NCBI RefSeq assembly: GCF_039539525.1
Contig: NZ_BAABDH010000021.1
Span: forward strand, 103,420-167,419
DNA length: 64,000 nucleotides
Source of the DNA: Hymenobacter algoricola
GTDB lineage: Bacteria; Bacteroidota; Bacteroidia; Cytophagales; Hymenobacteraceae
Direction: 5' to 3'
Made by a program: the position numbers and the translations under genes. Each line of letters begins with the position of its first letter. The first letter of the stretch is position 1. Under the pieces are notes generated by a model. The model was given only the letters and a program-made list of their open reading frames with translations, had not been told where the DNA came from and made no database searches. This document shows, piece after piece, positions 42,178-50,041 of the stretch.

Positions 42178-42516
42178 CTATTCGTCCTCGTAGTCCAGGC
42201 CCAGCAGCTGGTTTAGCGCCTGCTGCAGCTCACTGGCGGCGTGCAGCTGCCCGGCCTGCCGGCTCACCTGCAGGCCGCGGCGGTAAACCTTTTCGGCGTC
42301 TTCGGGCTTTTGTAACTGCTCCAGCAGCTTGCCGGCGTGATAGTAGGTGCCCACGTAGTCGGGGTGCTCGTCGAGCAGGGTCTGGTAGTAAGTCATGGCC
42401 CGGTGGGGCTCGGCGGCGCGGTACTCGGTGGCAATGGCGTAGATGGTGAACGGGTCGTTCGGATCATCGGCGTAGAAGCGCAGGAGTTGGGCGAGGCGCG
42501 TGGGCGTAATATCCAT
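42178..42516 (-). CDS. Small TPR-like protein
   Basis: 112 residues made of two to three tetratricopeptide-like helical pairs (DPFTIYAIATEYRAAEPHRAMTYYQTLLDEHPD; YVGTYYHAGKLLEQLQKPEDAEKVYRRGL). Cytoplasmic protein-binding scaffold by family. Ends acidic (YEDE). Divergent from etfB; partner unknown. Confidence 0.85.
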   Translation of the reverse strand: MDITPTRLAQLLRFYADDPNDPFTIYAIATEYRAAEPHRAMTYYQTLLDEHPDYVGTYYHAGKLLEQLQKPEDAEKVYRRGLQVSRQAGQLHAASELQQALNQLLGLDYEDE

Positions 42517-42533
42517 CGGGAGGGAGTTTTCTG

Positions 42534-42541
42534 TATCTTCG
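42534..42541 (+). promoter_or_regulatory. Candidate -7 box of the etfBA operon
   Basis: TATCTTCG, one base off TAnnTTTG, 52 nt before the etfB ATG. Confidence 0.35.
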
Positions 42542-42593
42542 CCCGAAATTAGGGGCTTTCCCGTAGTTTATCTTCCATCCCAAGCAGCCGTAG

Positions 42594-43334
42594 ATGAAGT
42601 TTCTCGTTTGCATCAGCAACGTACCCGACACGACCACCAAGATTTCCTTCACGCCCGATAACAAGGAGTTCAACAAGGCCGGAGTGCAGTTCGTGATTAA
42701 TCCCTGGGACGAATACGCCCTGACCCGCGCCATTGAGCTCAAAGAAGCGCAGGGCGCCGGTACGGTCACCGTCCTCAACGTTGGCGAGGCCGACACCGAG
42801 CCCAACATCCGCAAGGCTTTGGCCATCGGGGCCGACGACGCCATCCGCGTGAATGCCGCGCCGAAAGATGCCTACTTCGTGGCCCAGCAGATTGCCGCCG
42901 TAGCCAAAGAAGGAGCCTACGACGTGATTCTGATGGGCAAGGAAAGCATCGACTACAACGGCTTCCAGGTGCACGGCATGGTGGGCGAAATGCTCGGTAT
43001 CCCGACCGTAGCCCCGGCCATGAAGCTCGATATGAGCGGCACGACAGCCACGCTGGAGCGTGAAATCGAAGGCGGTAAGGAGATTGTGGAAGTAAGCGCC
43101 CCGTTTGTGGCCTCGTGCCAGCAGCCGATGTGCGAGCCCCGCATTCCGAACATGCGCGGCATCATGACGGCCCGCACCAAGCCGCTGAAAGTGGTGGAAG
43201 CCGTGGGCGAAGGGCCCCGCACCGAAGTAGCCGAGTACGCGCTGCCGCCCAAGAAGCAGGGGGTGAAGCTCATCCCGGCCGAAACCGCCGGCGACCTGAT
43301 CAAGCTGCTCCGCAACGAAGCCAAGGTGATTTAA
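42594..43334 (+). CDS. etfB: Electron transfer flavoprotein beta subunit
   Basis: 246 residues. With EtfA it carries electrons from acyl-CoA dehydrogenases to the quinone pool. KFLVCISNVPDTTTKISF at the start, NPWDEYALTRAIELKE, VILMGKESIDYNGFQVHGMVGEMLG and SCQQPMCEPRIPNMRGIMTARTKPL (AMP/FAD-contact region) are typical. Promoter-proximal gene of the pair; a heptad fold-back separates it from etfA. Confidence 0.96.
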   Translation: MKFLVCISNVPDTTTKISFTPDNKEFNKAGVQFVINPWDEYALTRAIELKEAQGAGTVTVLNVGEADTEPNIRKALAIGADDAIRVNAAPKDAYFVAQQIAAVAKEGAYDVILMGKESIDYNGFQVHGMVGEMLGIPTVAPAMKLDMSGTTATLEREIEGGKEIVEVSAPFVASCQQPMCEPRIPNMRGIMTARTKPLKVVEAVGEGPRTEVAEYALPPKKQGVKLIPAETAGDLIKLLRNEAKVI

Positions 43335-43440
43335 TTGGTTTTTGGTTACTGGTTTTTGGTTTTTGGATGCTGTCCAACTCCCTGAAGCCAGTCTCAATCT
43401 GAGTTTCCAAAAACCAAGAACCAAAAACAAAAAACCAAGA
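43335..43440 (+). repeat. GGTTTTT heptad fold-back between etfB and etfA
   Basis: Left arm 43337-43369 is GGTTTTT, GGTTACT, GGTTTTT, GGTTTTT, GG, each unit exactly 7 nt. Right arm 43406-43440 is CCAAAAA, CCAAGAA, CCAAAAA, CAAAAAA, CCAAG. The arms pair over about 30 nt and the right arm ends 2 nt before the etfA ATG. Confidence 0.85.
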
Positions 43441-43442
43441 AT

Positions 43443-44420
43443 ATGTCCGTTCTAGTAGTTGTTGAATGTGATAACGGCGAAGTAAAAAAGTCTTCGCTGG
43501 AAGTGGCTTCCTACGGCAGCCAGGTGGCCCAGATGCTCGGCACCACGGCCACGGCCGTGGCCGTGGGCGTCGCTACCGAAGCCAACCTGGCCAAGCTCGG
43601 CGAGCAGGGCATCAGCAAGGTGCTCTACGACGCTGAGCCCCGGCTGAAGGACTTCGTGAACGGCGCCTATACCAAGCTCATCGCCGCCGCTGCCGCCCAG
43701 GAAGACTCCAAGATCATCGTGCTGGCCAATTCCAACATCGGCGCTTCGGTAGGCTCGCGCCTGTCGGTGCGGCTGCAGGCCAGCTTGGCCACCAACGTGG
43801 TGGAATTGCCCAAAGCCAGCGGCAGCAGCTTCACGGTGAAGCGCGGCGCCTTCTCGGGCAAAGCCTTTGCCGACGTGGTGCTGTCCGGGGAGCGGAAAAT
43901 CATTGCCGTCAAGAAAAACTCCATCGAGGCCCTGCACGAAGCCGGCAAAACGGCCCCGGTAGAAAGCTTCTCCGCCGCCCTGGCTGATACTGACTTCGCC
44001 GATGCGCCCAAGCAGGTGGTGATGCAGGACCAGGCCGGCGGCATCCTGCTGCCCGAAGCCGACAAGGTGGTTTCCGGTGGCCGCGGCATGAAAGGCCCCG
44101 AAAACTGGAGCCTCATCGAAGACCTGGCCAAGGCGCTGGGCGCGGCTACGGCCTGCTCCAAGCCCGTGTCCGACGTCGACTGGCGCCCTCACCACGAGCA
44201 CGTGGGCCAGACGGGCATCACCGTGTCGCCGAACCTGTACATTGCCTGCGGTATTTCGGGCGCTATTCAGCACCTGGCCGGCGTGAACTCCAGCAAGGTG
44301 ATTGTGGTCATCAACAAAGACCCCGAGGCACCGTTCTTCAAAGCAGCCGACTACGGTATCGTCGGCGACGTATTCGAGGTGCTGCCCAAGCTTACCCAGG
44401 CGGTGAAAGAGTTGGGCTAA
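43443..44420 (+). CDS. etfA: Electron transfer flavoprotein alpha subunit
   Basis: 325 residues. N-terminal ETF domain and a C-terminal FAD-binding domain: VSGGRGMKGPENW, DVDWRPHHEHVGQTGITVSP, LYIACGISGAIQHLAG and VVINKDPEAPFFKAADYG. Partner of EtfB. The start ATG lies immediately after the fold-back, so translation initiation of etfA may depend on how that RNA folds. Confidence 0.96.
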   Translation: MSVLVVVECDNGEVKKSSLEVASYGSQVAQMLGTTATAVAVGVATEANLAKLGEQGISKVLYDAEPRLKDFVNGAYTKLIAAAAAQEDSKIIVLANSNIGASVGSRLSVRLQASLATNVVELPKASGSSFTVKRGAFSGKAFADVVLSGERKIIAVKKNSIEALHEAGKTAPVESFSAALADTDFADAPKQVVMQDQAGGILLPEADKVVSGGRGMKGPENWSLIEDLAKALGAATACSKPVSDVDWRPHHEHVGQTGITVSPNLYIACGISGAIQHLAGVNSSKVIVVINKDPEAPFFKAADYGIVGDVFEVLPKLTQAVKELG

Positions 44421-44431
44421 GCAGCCCTGAG

Positions 44432-44484
44432 TTGGGAATCCGGAACGTGGCGTAGCCAGATTGTTCCGGATTCCCAATTTTTTT
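44432..44484 (+). terminator. Terminator of etfBA
   Basis: TTGGGAATCCGGAAC pairs perfectly with GTTCCGGATTCCCAA, followed by seven T. Confidence 0.92.
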
Positions 44485-44596
44485 ACCCGTTTCGCCCGCC
44501 GATTACGGGGCCTTTACTTTCTTTGTACGTAGGAAGGCCCTCACCGAAGTCCCAACGACCCTACCGCAGGTCCGCGGAAGCTAAGTCCCAAGACCC

Positions 44597-45220
44597 TTGA
44601 AAAAAATTCAGCTTGAAATCCTGGGCCTGTCGTCCAGCCAGTCGCAGTCTGGTTCTTTTGCCCTGATTCTGGGCGAGAAAACCGGCAACCGGCGTCTGCC
44701 GATCATCATTGGCATGTTCGAGGCCCAAAGTATTGCTATTCAGATCGAAAAAATCAGCCCTAACCGCCCGCTCACCCACGATTTGTTTAAGTCGTTTGCC
44801 GAGCACGTCCACGTGGCGGTGCTGGAAGTGCTGATCTCGGATCTGAAGGAAGGCGTATTTTATTCCAAGATCGTCTGCACCGACGGCGCGACCACCTTCG
44901 AGCTGGATGCCCGGCCTTCCGACGCCATTGCCATCGGCCTGCGCTTCGGCGTGCCGATTTTCACGGTGGAAAGCGTGCTCAGCGAGGCCGGCATCATCCT
45001 CAGCGACCTCGACGAGAATGCCGATGAGGACACCGACGAGGACGACGAGGACGAGGACGATGACCTGACGGCCGGCACCAAGCCCGAGCCGGCCCCCCGC
45101 GACCCCAGCGGCCAGGTGTCGCTGGATGAGCTGACCAAGATGCTGGCCCAGGCTCTGGAAAAGGAAGACTACGAGAAAGCGGCCAAAATCCGCGACGAGC
45201 TCAACAAGCGCAACGGCTAG
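44597..45220 (+). CDS. Bifunctional nuclease family protein with UVR-like C-terminus
   Basis: 207 residues. DUF151/bifunctional-nuclease core (about 1-135): KKIQLEILGLSSSQSQSGSF, LPIIIGMFEAQSIAIQIE, FYSKIVCTDG and LDARPSDAIAIGLRFGVPIF. Then a run of Asp/Glu (about 139-155) and a UVR-type helical pair, QALEKEDYEKAAKIRDELNK. The start is TTG at 44597: no ATG is in frame upstream and the family begins with this MKKI segment. Members are linked to DNA or RNA cleavage, but the cellular role is not settled. Confidence 0.9.
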   Translation: MKKIQLEILGLSSSQSQSGSFALILGEKTGNRRLPIIIGMFEAQSIAIQIEKISPNRPLTHDLFKSFAEHVHVAVLEVLISDLKEGVFYSKIVCTDGATTFELDARPSDAIAIGLRFGVPIFTVESVLSEAGIILSDLDENADEDTDEDDEDEDDDLTAGTKPEPAPRDPSGQVSLDELTKMLAQALEKEDYEKAAKIRDELNKRNG

Positions 45221-45258
45221 ATTCGGCCGCGGCCTGCTTCACCCGAAAGGCTGTTCCG

Positions 45259-45288
45259 TTGGCGGGGCAGCCTTTCCTGCTTACTTTG
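45259..45288 (+). promoter_or_regulatory. Promoter giving a leaderless transcript
   Basis: TTG (45259-45261), a 20-nt spacer, TACTTTG (45282-45288). Start of transcription would fall on or next to the ATG at 45294. It overlaps a hairpin (AAAGGCTG/CAGCCTTT, about 45247-45275) that may end the previous transcript. Confidence 0.5.
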
Positions 45289-45293
45289 CCGCC

Positions 45294-45833
45294 ATGACTA
45301 CCGCCCCTTCCGACGACCACCTGCGCTTCCCCATCGGCCGGGCCGAGCTGCCCACCGGACCGCTTAGCTCAGCCGAGCGCACGGCCTACACCGAGCAGCT
45401 GGCCGCGCTGCCGGCCCAACTGCGGGCCGCCGCCCGGGAAGTGGGCGGCCAGGCCCTGCTGCAGCCCTACCGCCCGGGCGGCTGGAGCGGCCGGCAGGTG
45501 ATTCACCACCTGGCCGACTCCCACCTGAACTGCTACACGCGCTACCGCCTGGCCCTGACTGAGGACAACCCCACCATCCGGCCCTACGACGAGAAAGCCT
45601 GGGCCGAGCTGCCCGACGTGGACGCAACGCCCATCACGGTGTCTTTGCTGCTGCTCGAAGCGCTGCATCAGCGCTGGACCATCCTGCTGCAGCACCTGAC
45701 CGAGGCGCAGTGGCGGCGTACCTTCTACCATCCCGGCTTGGAGCGCGAGTTCACCCTGGATGAAGCCCTGGCTCTGTACGCCTGGCATGGGCGCCACCAT
45801 CTGGCGCACGTTGAGAGCCTGGGCCGCCGGTAA
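45294..45833 (+). CDS. DinB/YfiT-family protein (bacillithiol-transferase-like)
   Basis: 179 residues. The three metal-binding His positions are recognisable: VIHHLADSHLNCYTRY near residue 70 and YAWHGRHHLAHVESL at the end. FPIGRAELP at the start, RPGGWSGRQ and KAWAELPD also fit the YfiT group. In Firmicutes relatives transfer bacillithiol to toxic compounds; in Bacteroidota the thiol partner is uncertain. Length is standard. Confidence 0.9.
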   Translation: MTTAPSDDHLRFPIGRAELPTGPLSSAERTAYTEQLAALPAQLRAAAREVGGQALLQPYRPGGWSGRQVIHHLADSHLNCYTRYRLALTEDNPTIRPYDEKAWAELPDVDATPITVSLLLLEALHQRWTILLQHLTEAQWRRTFYHPGLEREFTLDEALALYAWHGRHHLAHVESLGRR

Positions 45834-45850
45834 GCGTAAGCAGTGGACCC

Positions 45851-45886
45851 AAAAAAGCCCTGTACAATCTTGCACAGGGCTTTTTT
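45851..45886. terminator. Bidirectional terminator
   Basis: AAAAAAGCCCTGT and ACAGGGCTTTTTT pair around ACAATCTTGC, between convergent genes. Confidence 0.92.
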
Positions 45887-45909
45887 GGGGTCTGATTTGA
45901 GCCGCCCGC

Positions 45910-46740
45910 TTAGCTGTTGGCTTCTTTATCCTGCTCTTCTTTCAGGTTTTCTTCCACAATGGCGGCCAGCCCGCCCTCATTTTCGTCGTCTACCTTCTTG
46001 GCCGCGCGCACCAGGCTGCTGCTGAAGATGAATTCCTTGAGCTCGGGGACGGTGGTATTCAGGATTTCGTCCTTGTTGCCGTCCCAGAGCTTCTGGCCCT
46101 TGTGCAGGAAGATGATATGGTCGCCGATTTCTACTACCGAGTTCATGTCGTGGGTGATGACGACGGTAGTGATGCCGTACTCGTGGGTGATTTCGTGAAT
46201 CAGCTCGTCAATCTTGATGCTGGTGGCCGGGTCGAGGCCGGAGTTGGGCTCGTCGCAGAACAGGTAGGTGCAGTTGGGCGCAATGGCGCGGGCAATGCCG
46301 ACGCGCTTTTTCATGCCGCCCGAAATTTCGGAGGGCATCTTGGTACCGGCATTTTCCAGGCCCACGCGCTTCAGGCAAAACTCCACCCGGTCGCGGCGCT
46401 CCTCCCGGCTCATCTCGGGCGTGAGCATCTTGAGCGGGAACTCGGTGTTTTCGTACACCGTCATCGAGTCGAAGAGCGCACCGCCCTGGAACAGCATCCC
46501 GATTTTGCGGCGGATTTCCTGCTTGATGTCCACCTTGTTGTTGGTAAACACCATCCCGTCGAAAGTGATGCTGCCGATGTCGGGCTTCATCAGCCCCACA
46601 ATGCACTGCAGCAGCACGCTTTTGCCGGTGCCCGAGCCGCCGAGCAGCAGGTTGCACTTGCCCGTTTCGAACGTGCAGTTGATGCCCCGCAGGACGGGGT
46701 TGCCATTGAAGGATTTCTGAATGTTATGAATCTCGATCAT
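45910..46740 (-). CDS. ABC transporter ATP-binding protein, MlaF-like
   Basis: 276 residues. Walker A GGSGTGKS, signature ISGGMKKRVGIARAI, Walker B YLFCDEPNSGLDP and THDMNSVVEIGDH; the SGGM and MKKR wording is typical of MlaF-type ATPases in retrograde phospholipid transport. Start MIEIHNIQKSF at 46740; the upstream frame runs through a repeat. A Glu/Lys-rich tail ends the protein. It is the second gene after the MlaE-like permease. No MlaD-like gene is in this window. Confidence 0.93.
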   Translation of the reverse strand: MIEIHNIQKSFNGNPVLRGINCTFETGKCNLLLGGSGTGKSVLLQCIVGLMKPDIGSITFDGMVFTNNKVDIKQEIRRKIGMLFQGGALFDSMTVYENTEFPLKMLTPEMSREERRDRVEFCLKRVGLENAGTKMPSEISGGMKKRVGIARAIAPNCTYLFCDEPNSGLDPATSIKIDELIHEITHEYGITTVVITHDMNSVVEIGDHIIFLHKGQKLWDGNKDEILNTTVPELKEFIFSSSLVRAAKKVDDENEGGLAAIVEENLKEEQDKEANS

Positions 46741-46874
46741 TTGGGGTCTTGAGGTCTTGGAACCTTGGGGTCTTGGTTGTTCGTGCCTGGCTTTTGGTTT
46801 ATCGTTTCTGGCATTGAGGTCAAGGCCCAAGTCAGCCAATAACCAAAAACCAGGACCCTAAGTCCCCAAGACCC
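46741..46874 (-). repeat. GGGGTCTT fold-back between mlaE- and mlaF-like genes
   Basis: Written on the plus strand: GGGGTCTT, GAGGTCTT, GGAACCTT, GGGGTCTT (46743-46774, period 8), answered by CCAATAA, CCAAAAA, CCAGGAC, CCTAAGT, CCCCAAG (46837-46871, period 7). On the coding (minus) strand it ends next to the ATPase ATG. Confidence 0.75.
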
Positions 46875-46876
46875 TA

Positions 46877-47608
46877 TTATAGAAGTACGGCCGCCAGCAC
46901 GTAGTCGGCCAGCAGAATGGCAATAATGGAGTTGGTCACGGCGCCGGTGCTGGCCGCGCCTACTTCCAGGGCGCCGCCTTCGGTATAGTAGCCTTTGAAC
47001 GAGGAAATAGCGGATACCAGAAAGGCAAACACCACCGATTTGATCAGGGCGAAGGCAATGTTGTAAGGCACAAAATCGGTGCGGATGCCTTCCACGTATT
47101 CCTGCGCCGACATGGCGCCCGACAGCGTGCCGGCCAGGTAGCCGCCCGTGATGGACAGCACCATGGCCAGAATAACCAGCAGCGGAAACATGAGCATGGC
47201 CGCAATGATGCGCGGCAGCACCAGGTAGGAGGCCGAGTTGATACCCATCACTTCCAGCGCCGACACCTGCTCGGTGATGCGCATGGTGCCCAGCCCGCCG
47301 GCAATGCTGGAGCCGACTTTGCCCGCCAGCACGATGCTGGTGATGGTGGGGGCCAGCTCCAGAATCGTCATCTCGCGCACCATGAAGCCGATGGTGGACT
47401 TGGGAATCAGCGGATTAATCAGGTTGTAGGCAATCTGGACGCAGGTAACGGCCCCGATAAATGCCGAGACGATGGCGACGATGAACACCGAGTCGATGCC
47501 AATGAGGATGGCTTCATCGAGGGTGCGCTGCCACAGCACCGCGAACCGCTCTTTCCTGGTAAGCATGCTCTGCATGAAAATCAGGAACTCGCCGAAGGTT
47601 TTAACCAT
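46877..47608 (-). CDS. ABC transporter permease, MlaE-like
   Basis: 243 residues with five to six membrane helices. MlaE-family motifs: MVREMTILELAPTITSIVLAGKVGSSIAGGLGTMRITEQVSALEVMG (split over about 85-130), LPRIIAAMLMFPLLV and FKGYYTEGGALEVG. It forms the inner-membrane part of a lipid transporter that keeps outer-membrane asymmetry. First gene of a two-gene minus-strand operon with the ATPase. Confidence 0.94.
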   Translation of the reverse strand: MVKTFGEFLIFMQSMLTRKERFAVLWQRTLDEAILIGIDSVFIVAIVSAFIGAVTCVQIAYNLINPLIPKSTIGFMVREMTILELAPTITSIVLAGKVGSSIAGGLGTMRITEQVSALEVMGINSASYLVLPRIIAAMLMFPLLVILAMVLSITGGYLAGTLSGAMSAQEYVEGIRTDFVPYNIAFALIKSVVFAFLVSAISSFKGYYTEGGALEVGAASTGAVTNSIIAILLADYVLAAVLL

Positions 47609-47721
47609 AAAAAGTAAAAGAGAAGAAAGAAAGCGGAAATTTGCGCCAGCAAGGAAGCAGGCGCAGGCCCGGTAGGCCAGCTAGCTGTCCATACGTAAAA
47701 ACCTCAACCGGAAGCAAAGGA

Positions 47722-48435
47722 ATGCAAAAATATATCGTTGTCACGGGTGGTACGAAAGGAATCGGGCGGGCCGTGGCTTTGCGGTTTGCCCAGGCGGGTT
47801 TCGGCGTGGTTACCTGCGCCCGCTCGGCCGCCGGCTTGGCCGAGCTGACCGCCGCCCTGCAGCAGCAGACGCCGGGCGTGCCGGTCCACACGCTGGCCGC
47901 CGACCTGAGCCAGGCCGCCGAGACGGCGCGCTTCGCGGCGTTTGTTCAGGGCCTGAGCGTGCCGGTAGAGGTGCTGGTCAACAACACCGGCGCCTTTATT
48001 CCCGGCCGCCTGCAGGATGAGCCCGCCGACGGCTCCCAGCTGCGCCAGATGATCGACGTAAACCTGTACAGCGCCTACGACCTGACGCGGGCCCTGCTGC
48101 CGGCCATGATTCAGCGGCGCCAGGGGCATATCTTCAACATGTGCTCCACGGCCAGCATCATGGCCTACCCCAACGGGGGCTCGTACTGCATTGCCAAGTT
48201 TGCCCTCTACGGCATGACCAAAGTACTGCGGGCCGAGCTGCAGGAGCACGGGGTGCGGGTAACGGCCATTTTGCCCGGGGCCACGCTCACCGCCAGCTGG
48301 GAAGGCGTCGATCTGCCCGCCGAGCGGTTTATCCGGCCCGAAGACGTAGCCGCTGCCGCTTTCGGAGCCTATTCCCTGTCGCCCCAGGCGGTAATTGAAG
48401 AGCTGCTGATCCGGCCCCAGCTGGGCGACATCTAG
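47722..48435 (+). CDS. SDR-family oxidoreductase
   Basis: 237 residues. NAD(P) motif GGTKGIGRAVA, LVNNTG, Ser in MCSTASIMAYPNGGS and the Tyr-Lys pair in GSYCIAKFAL are all in place, so it should be active. Classical SDR of 3-ketoacyl-reductase style; substrate unknown. Start 47722 (MQKYIVVTGG) is preferred over 47641, which would overlap the upstream promoter gap. Confidence 0.9.
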   Translation: MQKYIVVTGGTKGIGRAVALRFAQAGFGVVTCARSAAGLAELTAALQQQTPGVPVHTLAADLSQAAETARFAAFVQGLSVPVEVLVNNTGAFIPGRLQDEPADGSQLRQMIDVNLYSAYDLTRALLPAMIQRRQGHIFNMCSTASIMAYPNGGSYCIAKFALYGMTKVLRAELQEHGVRVTAILPGATLTASWEGVDLPAERFIRPEDVAAAAFGAYSLSPQAVIEELLIRPQLGDI

Positions 48436-48448
48436 CGGCCGGCAATCC

Positions 48449-49219
48449 TTAATTGCCCTGCACCACTTTGCCCTTATCGGTGATCCGGACGCCGACCTGC
48501 TGGGGGTTGCCCTGGTAGTGTACCGTGCCGGTACCATCGTGCACTACGTCCAGGAAACCGGTGAAGGCCACGAAGGCGTCGCCCTCCGAATCCCGGGTCA
48601 TCTTGACGTAGCACTGCTGGGTTTGCAGGCCCTGGGCGCGGAGCCGGCCGCTGCCGCCCACGGTCAGGTGGCAGTCGTCGGCGCGGCCGCGGATGCTGAT
48701 GTCGCCCAGCTCGTACATGTCCAGGTTGAGGTAGTTGCTGCTGATGTCGAGGTCGTAGTCGCCGGCCCCGACGAGGTGGCAGAACAGCGTGTCGGCCCGG
48801 AAATTCCCGGCGGTGCGCACATTGCCCTGGCCCCGCAGGAACAGGTCGGTGAGCCGGGGCAGGTGCAGGGTGACTTCGCGGGGCGTGTCGTAGCGACGCA
48901 CCCAGTTGCAGCGGCTGGTGTTGCGAATCGTGAGGTGGCCGTCGGCAACGGTCAGCTCCAGGTCGGACTGCAGGTTCTGGCCGGCCCGCACTTCGGCGTA
49001 GGTTTCCGCGTCCTGCACCAGCGTCACGTCCACGTTGTCGTAGGCCGTAACAATGCCGAACGGCGCCAGGGCACGGCGCTCCGTGACTACTTTGCCGGTG
49101 CTTTTTAGGCAGTCGGTTTCGTGGTCCTCGCCGCAGGCTCCGAGCAGCAGCACCATTGCCATACCGGCCCACCTGCTCAAAAGCCGCAGCAGGACGTTAC
49201 CTTGCCGCTTACTAGCCAT
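48449..49219 (-). CDS. Lipoprotein with DUF2807/GIN-type adhesin-head domain
   Basis: 256 residues. N-terminal signal with lipobox LLLGAC (Cys about 29). The rest is a right-handed beta-helix-like DUF2807 domain: FGIVTAYDNVDVTLVQDAETYAEVRAG, DGHLTIRNTSRCNW, LTDLFLRGQGNVRT, LGDISIRGRADDCHLTVGGSGRL. Surface or periplasmic, function unknown. The start at 49219 (or 49228) leaves only about 19 nt to the divergent SDR gene, so its promoter lies inside that gene. Confidence 0.82.
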   Translation of the reverse strand: MASKRQGNVLLRLLSRWAGMAMVLLLGACGEDHETDCLKSTGKVVTERRALAPFGIVTAYDNVDVTLVQDAETYAEVRAGQNLQSDLELTVADGHLTIRNTSRCNWVRRYDTPREVTLHLPRLTDLFLRGQGNVRTAGNFRADTLFCHLVGAGDYDLDISSNYLNLDMYELGDISIRGRADDCHLTVGGSGRLRAQGLQTQQCYVKMTRDSEGDAFVAFTGFLDVVHDGTGTVHYQGNPQQVGVRITDKGKVVQGN

Positions 49220-49238
49220 TCCAAACATCACGCATACT

Positions 49239-49934
49239 ATGGACCTGACCGGCAAGATAGTTATTCTGACAGGCGTCAGCAAAGGCATCGGCCACGCCAC
49301 GGCCGCCGCGCTGCTGGCCAAAGGCGCCATCGTGGCCGGCTGGGGCCGCACCGCGCCGGACGGGCTGGCGCACGAGCGGTTTCAGTTTATCGAGTGCGAC
49401 GTGCGCAGTGAGGTTTCGGTGCAGGAAGCCTACGAGAATACGCGCCGGGAAGTGGGCCAGGAAGTCCACGTGCTCATCAACAACGCCGGCGAGGGGATTA
49501 TGGGTCCCGTGGATGGCTTCGGGGCCGACGACTGGCGCACGATGTTCGATACCAACGTGCACGGCCCGTTTTACTGCTGCCGGGCGGTGCTGCCGCAGAT
49601 GAAAAGGCAGCAGCTGGGCCACATCATCAACGTGGCCTCGCTGGCCGGCACCGTGGGCAATGAGAACATGGCCGGCTACTGCGCCACCAAGTTCGCCGTG
49701 CGCGGCTTTTCGGAGTCCCTGTTCAAGGAAGTGCGCGCCGACGGCATCAAAGTGACCTGCGTAAATCCGGGCTCGGTAGAAACCTACTTCAACGGCGCCA
49801 CGCCGGGCGCAGCGCCCAATCCGCGTAAGCTGCAGCCCGAAGAGGTGGCCGCGACAATCCTGCACGTGCTGGAATCCCCGCCCGGCGTGCTGATATCGGA
49901 GGTAGATGTACGACCTTTGCAGCCCGGGAAATGA
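49239..49934 (+). CDS. SDR-family oxidoreductase
   Basis: 231 residues. GVSKGIG cofactor motif, LINNAGEGI, Ser in NVASLAGTVG and Tyr-Lys in AGYCATKFAVRG are present. Start MDLTGKIVILTG. Divergent from, and nearly touching, the DUF2807 gene. Substrate unknown. Only about 35% of residues look shared with the SDR at 47722 by eye, so it is not a recent duplicate. Confidence 0.9.
   Translation: MDLTGKIVILTGVSKGIGHATAAALLAKGAIVAGWGRTAPDGLAHERFQFIECDVRSEVSVQEAYENTRREVGQEVHVLINNAGEGIMGPVDGFGADDWRTMFDTNVHGPFYCCRAVLPQMKRQQLGHIINVASLAGTVGNENMAGYCATKFAVRGFSESLFKEVRADGIKVTCVNPGSVETYFNGATPGAAPNPRKLQPEEVAATILHVLESPPGVLISEVDVRPLQPGK
49253..49283 (-). promoter_or_regulatory. Promoter of the DUF2807 gene, inside the SDR coding region
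   Basis: On the minus strand: TTTG (49283-49280), a 20-nt spacer, TATCTTG (49259-49253), about 35 nt before the DUF2807 start. It lies within the first 15 codons of the opposite gene. Confidence 0.55.
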
Positions 49935-50041
49935 GTTGCCAGTGGCGGGTTGCCAGTTGCCAGTTCGTTCTGACGGCTACATTAAAAAAAACCGATAACC
50001 GGCAACCGGTAACCCACAACCGACAACTGGCAACTCATAAA
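49934..50041 (+). repeat. GTTGCCA heptad fold-back before gldA
   Basis: Left arm: GTTGCCA, GTGGCGG, GTTGCCA, GTTGCCA, GTT (49936-49966), all 7-nt steps. Right arm: ACCGATA, ACCGGCA, ACCGGTA, ACCCACA, ACCGACA, ACTGGCA, ACTC (49990-50036), also strict 7-nt steps. It ends 4-5 nt before the gldA ATG. Confidence 0.85.

Noticed and set aside
43335..43440. Short regular repeats considered as a CRISPR array
   Set aside because: Units are 7 nt without spacers, arms are inverted, and no cas genes are in the window.
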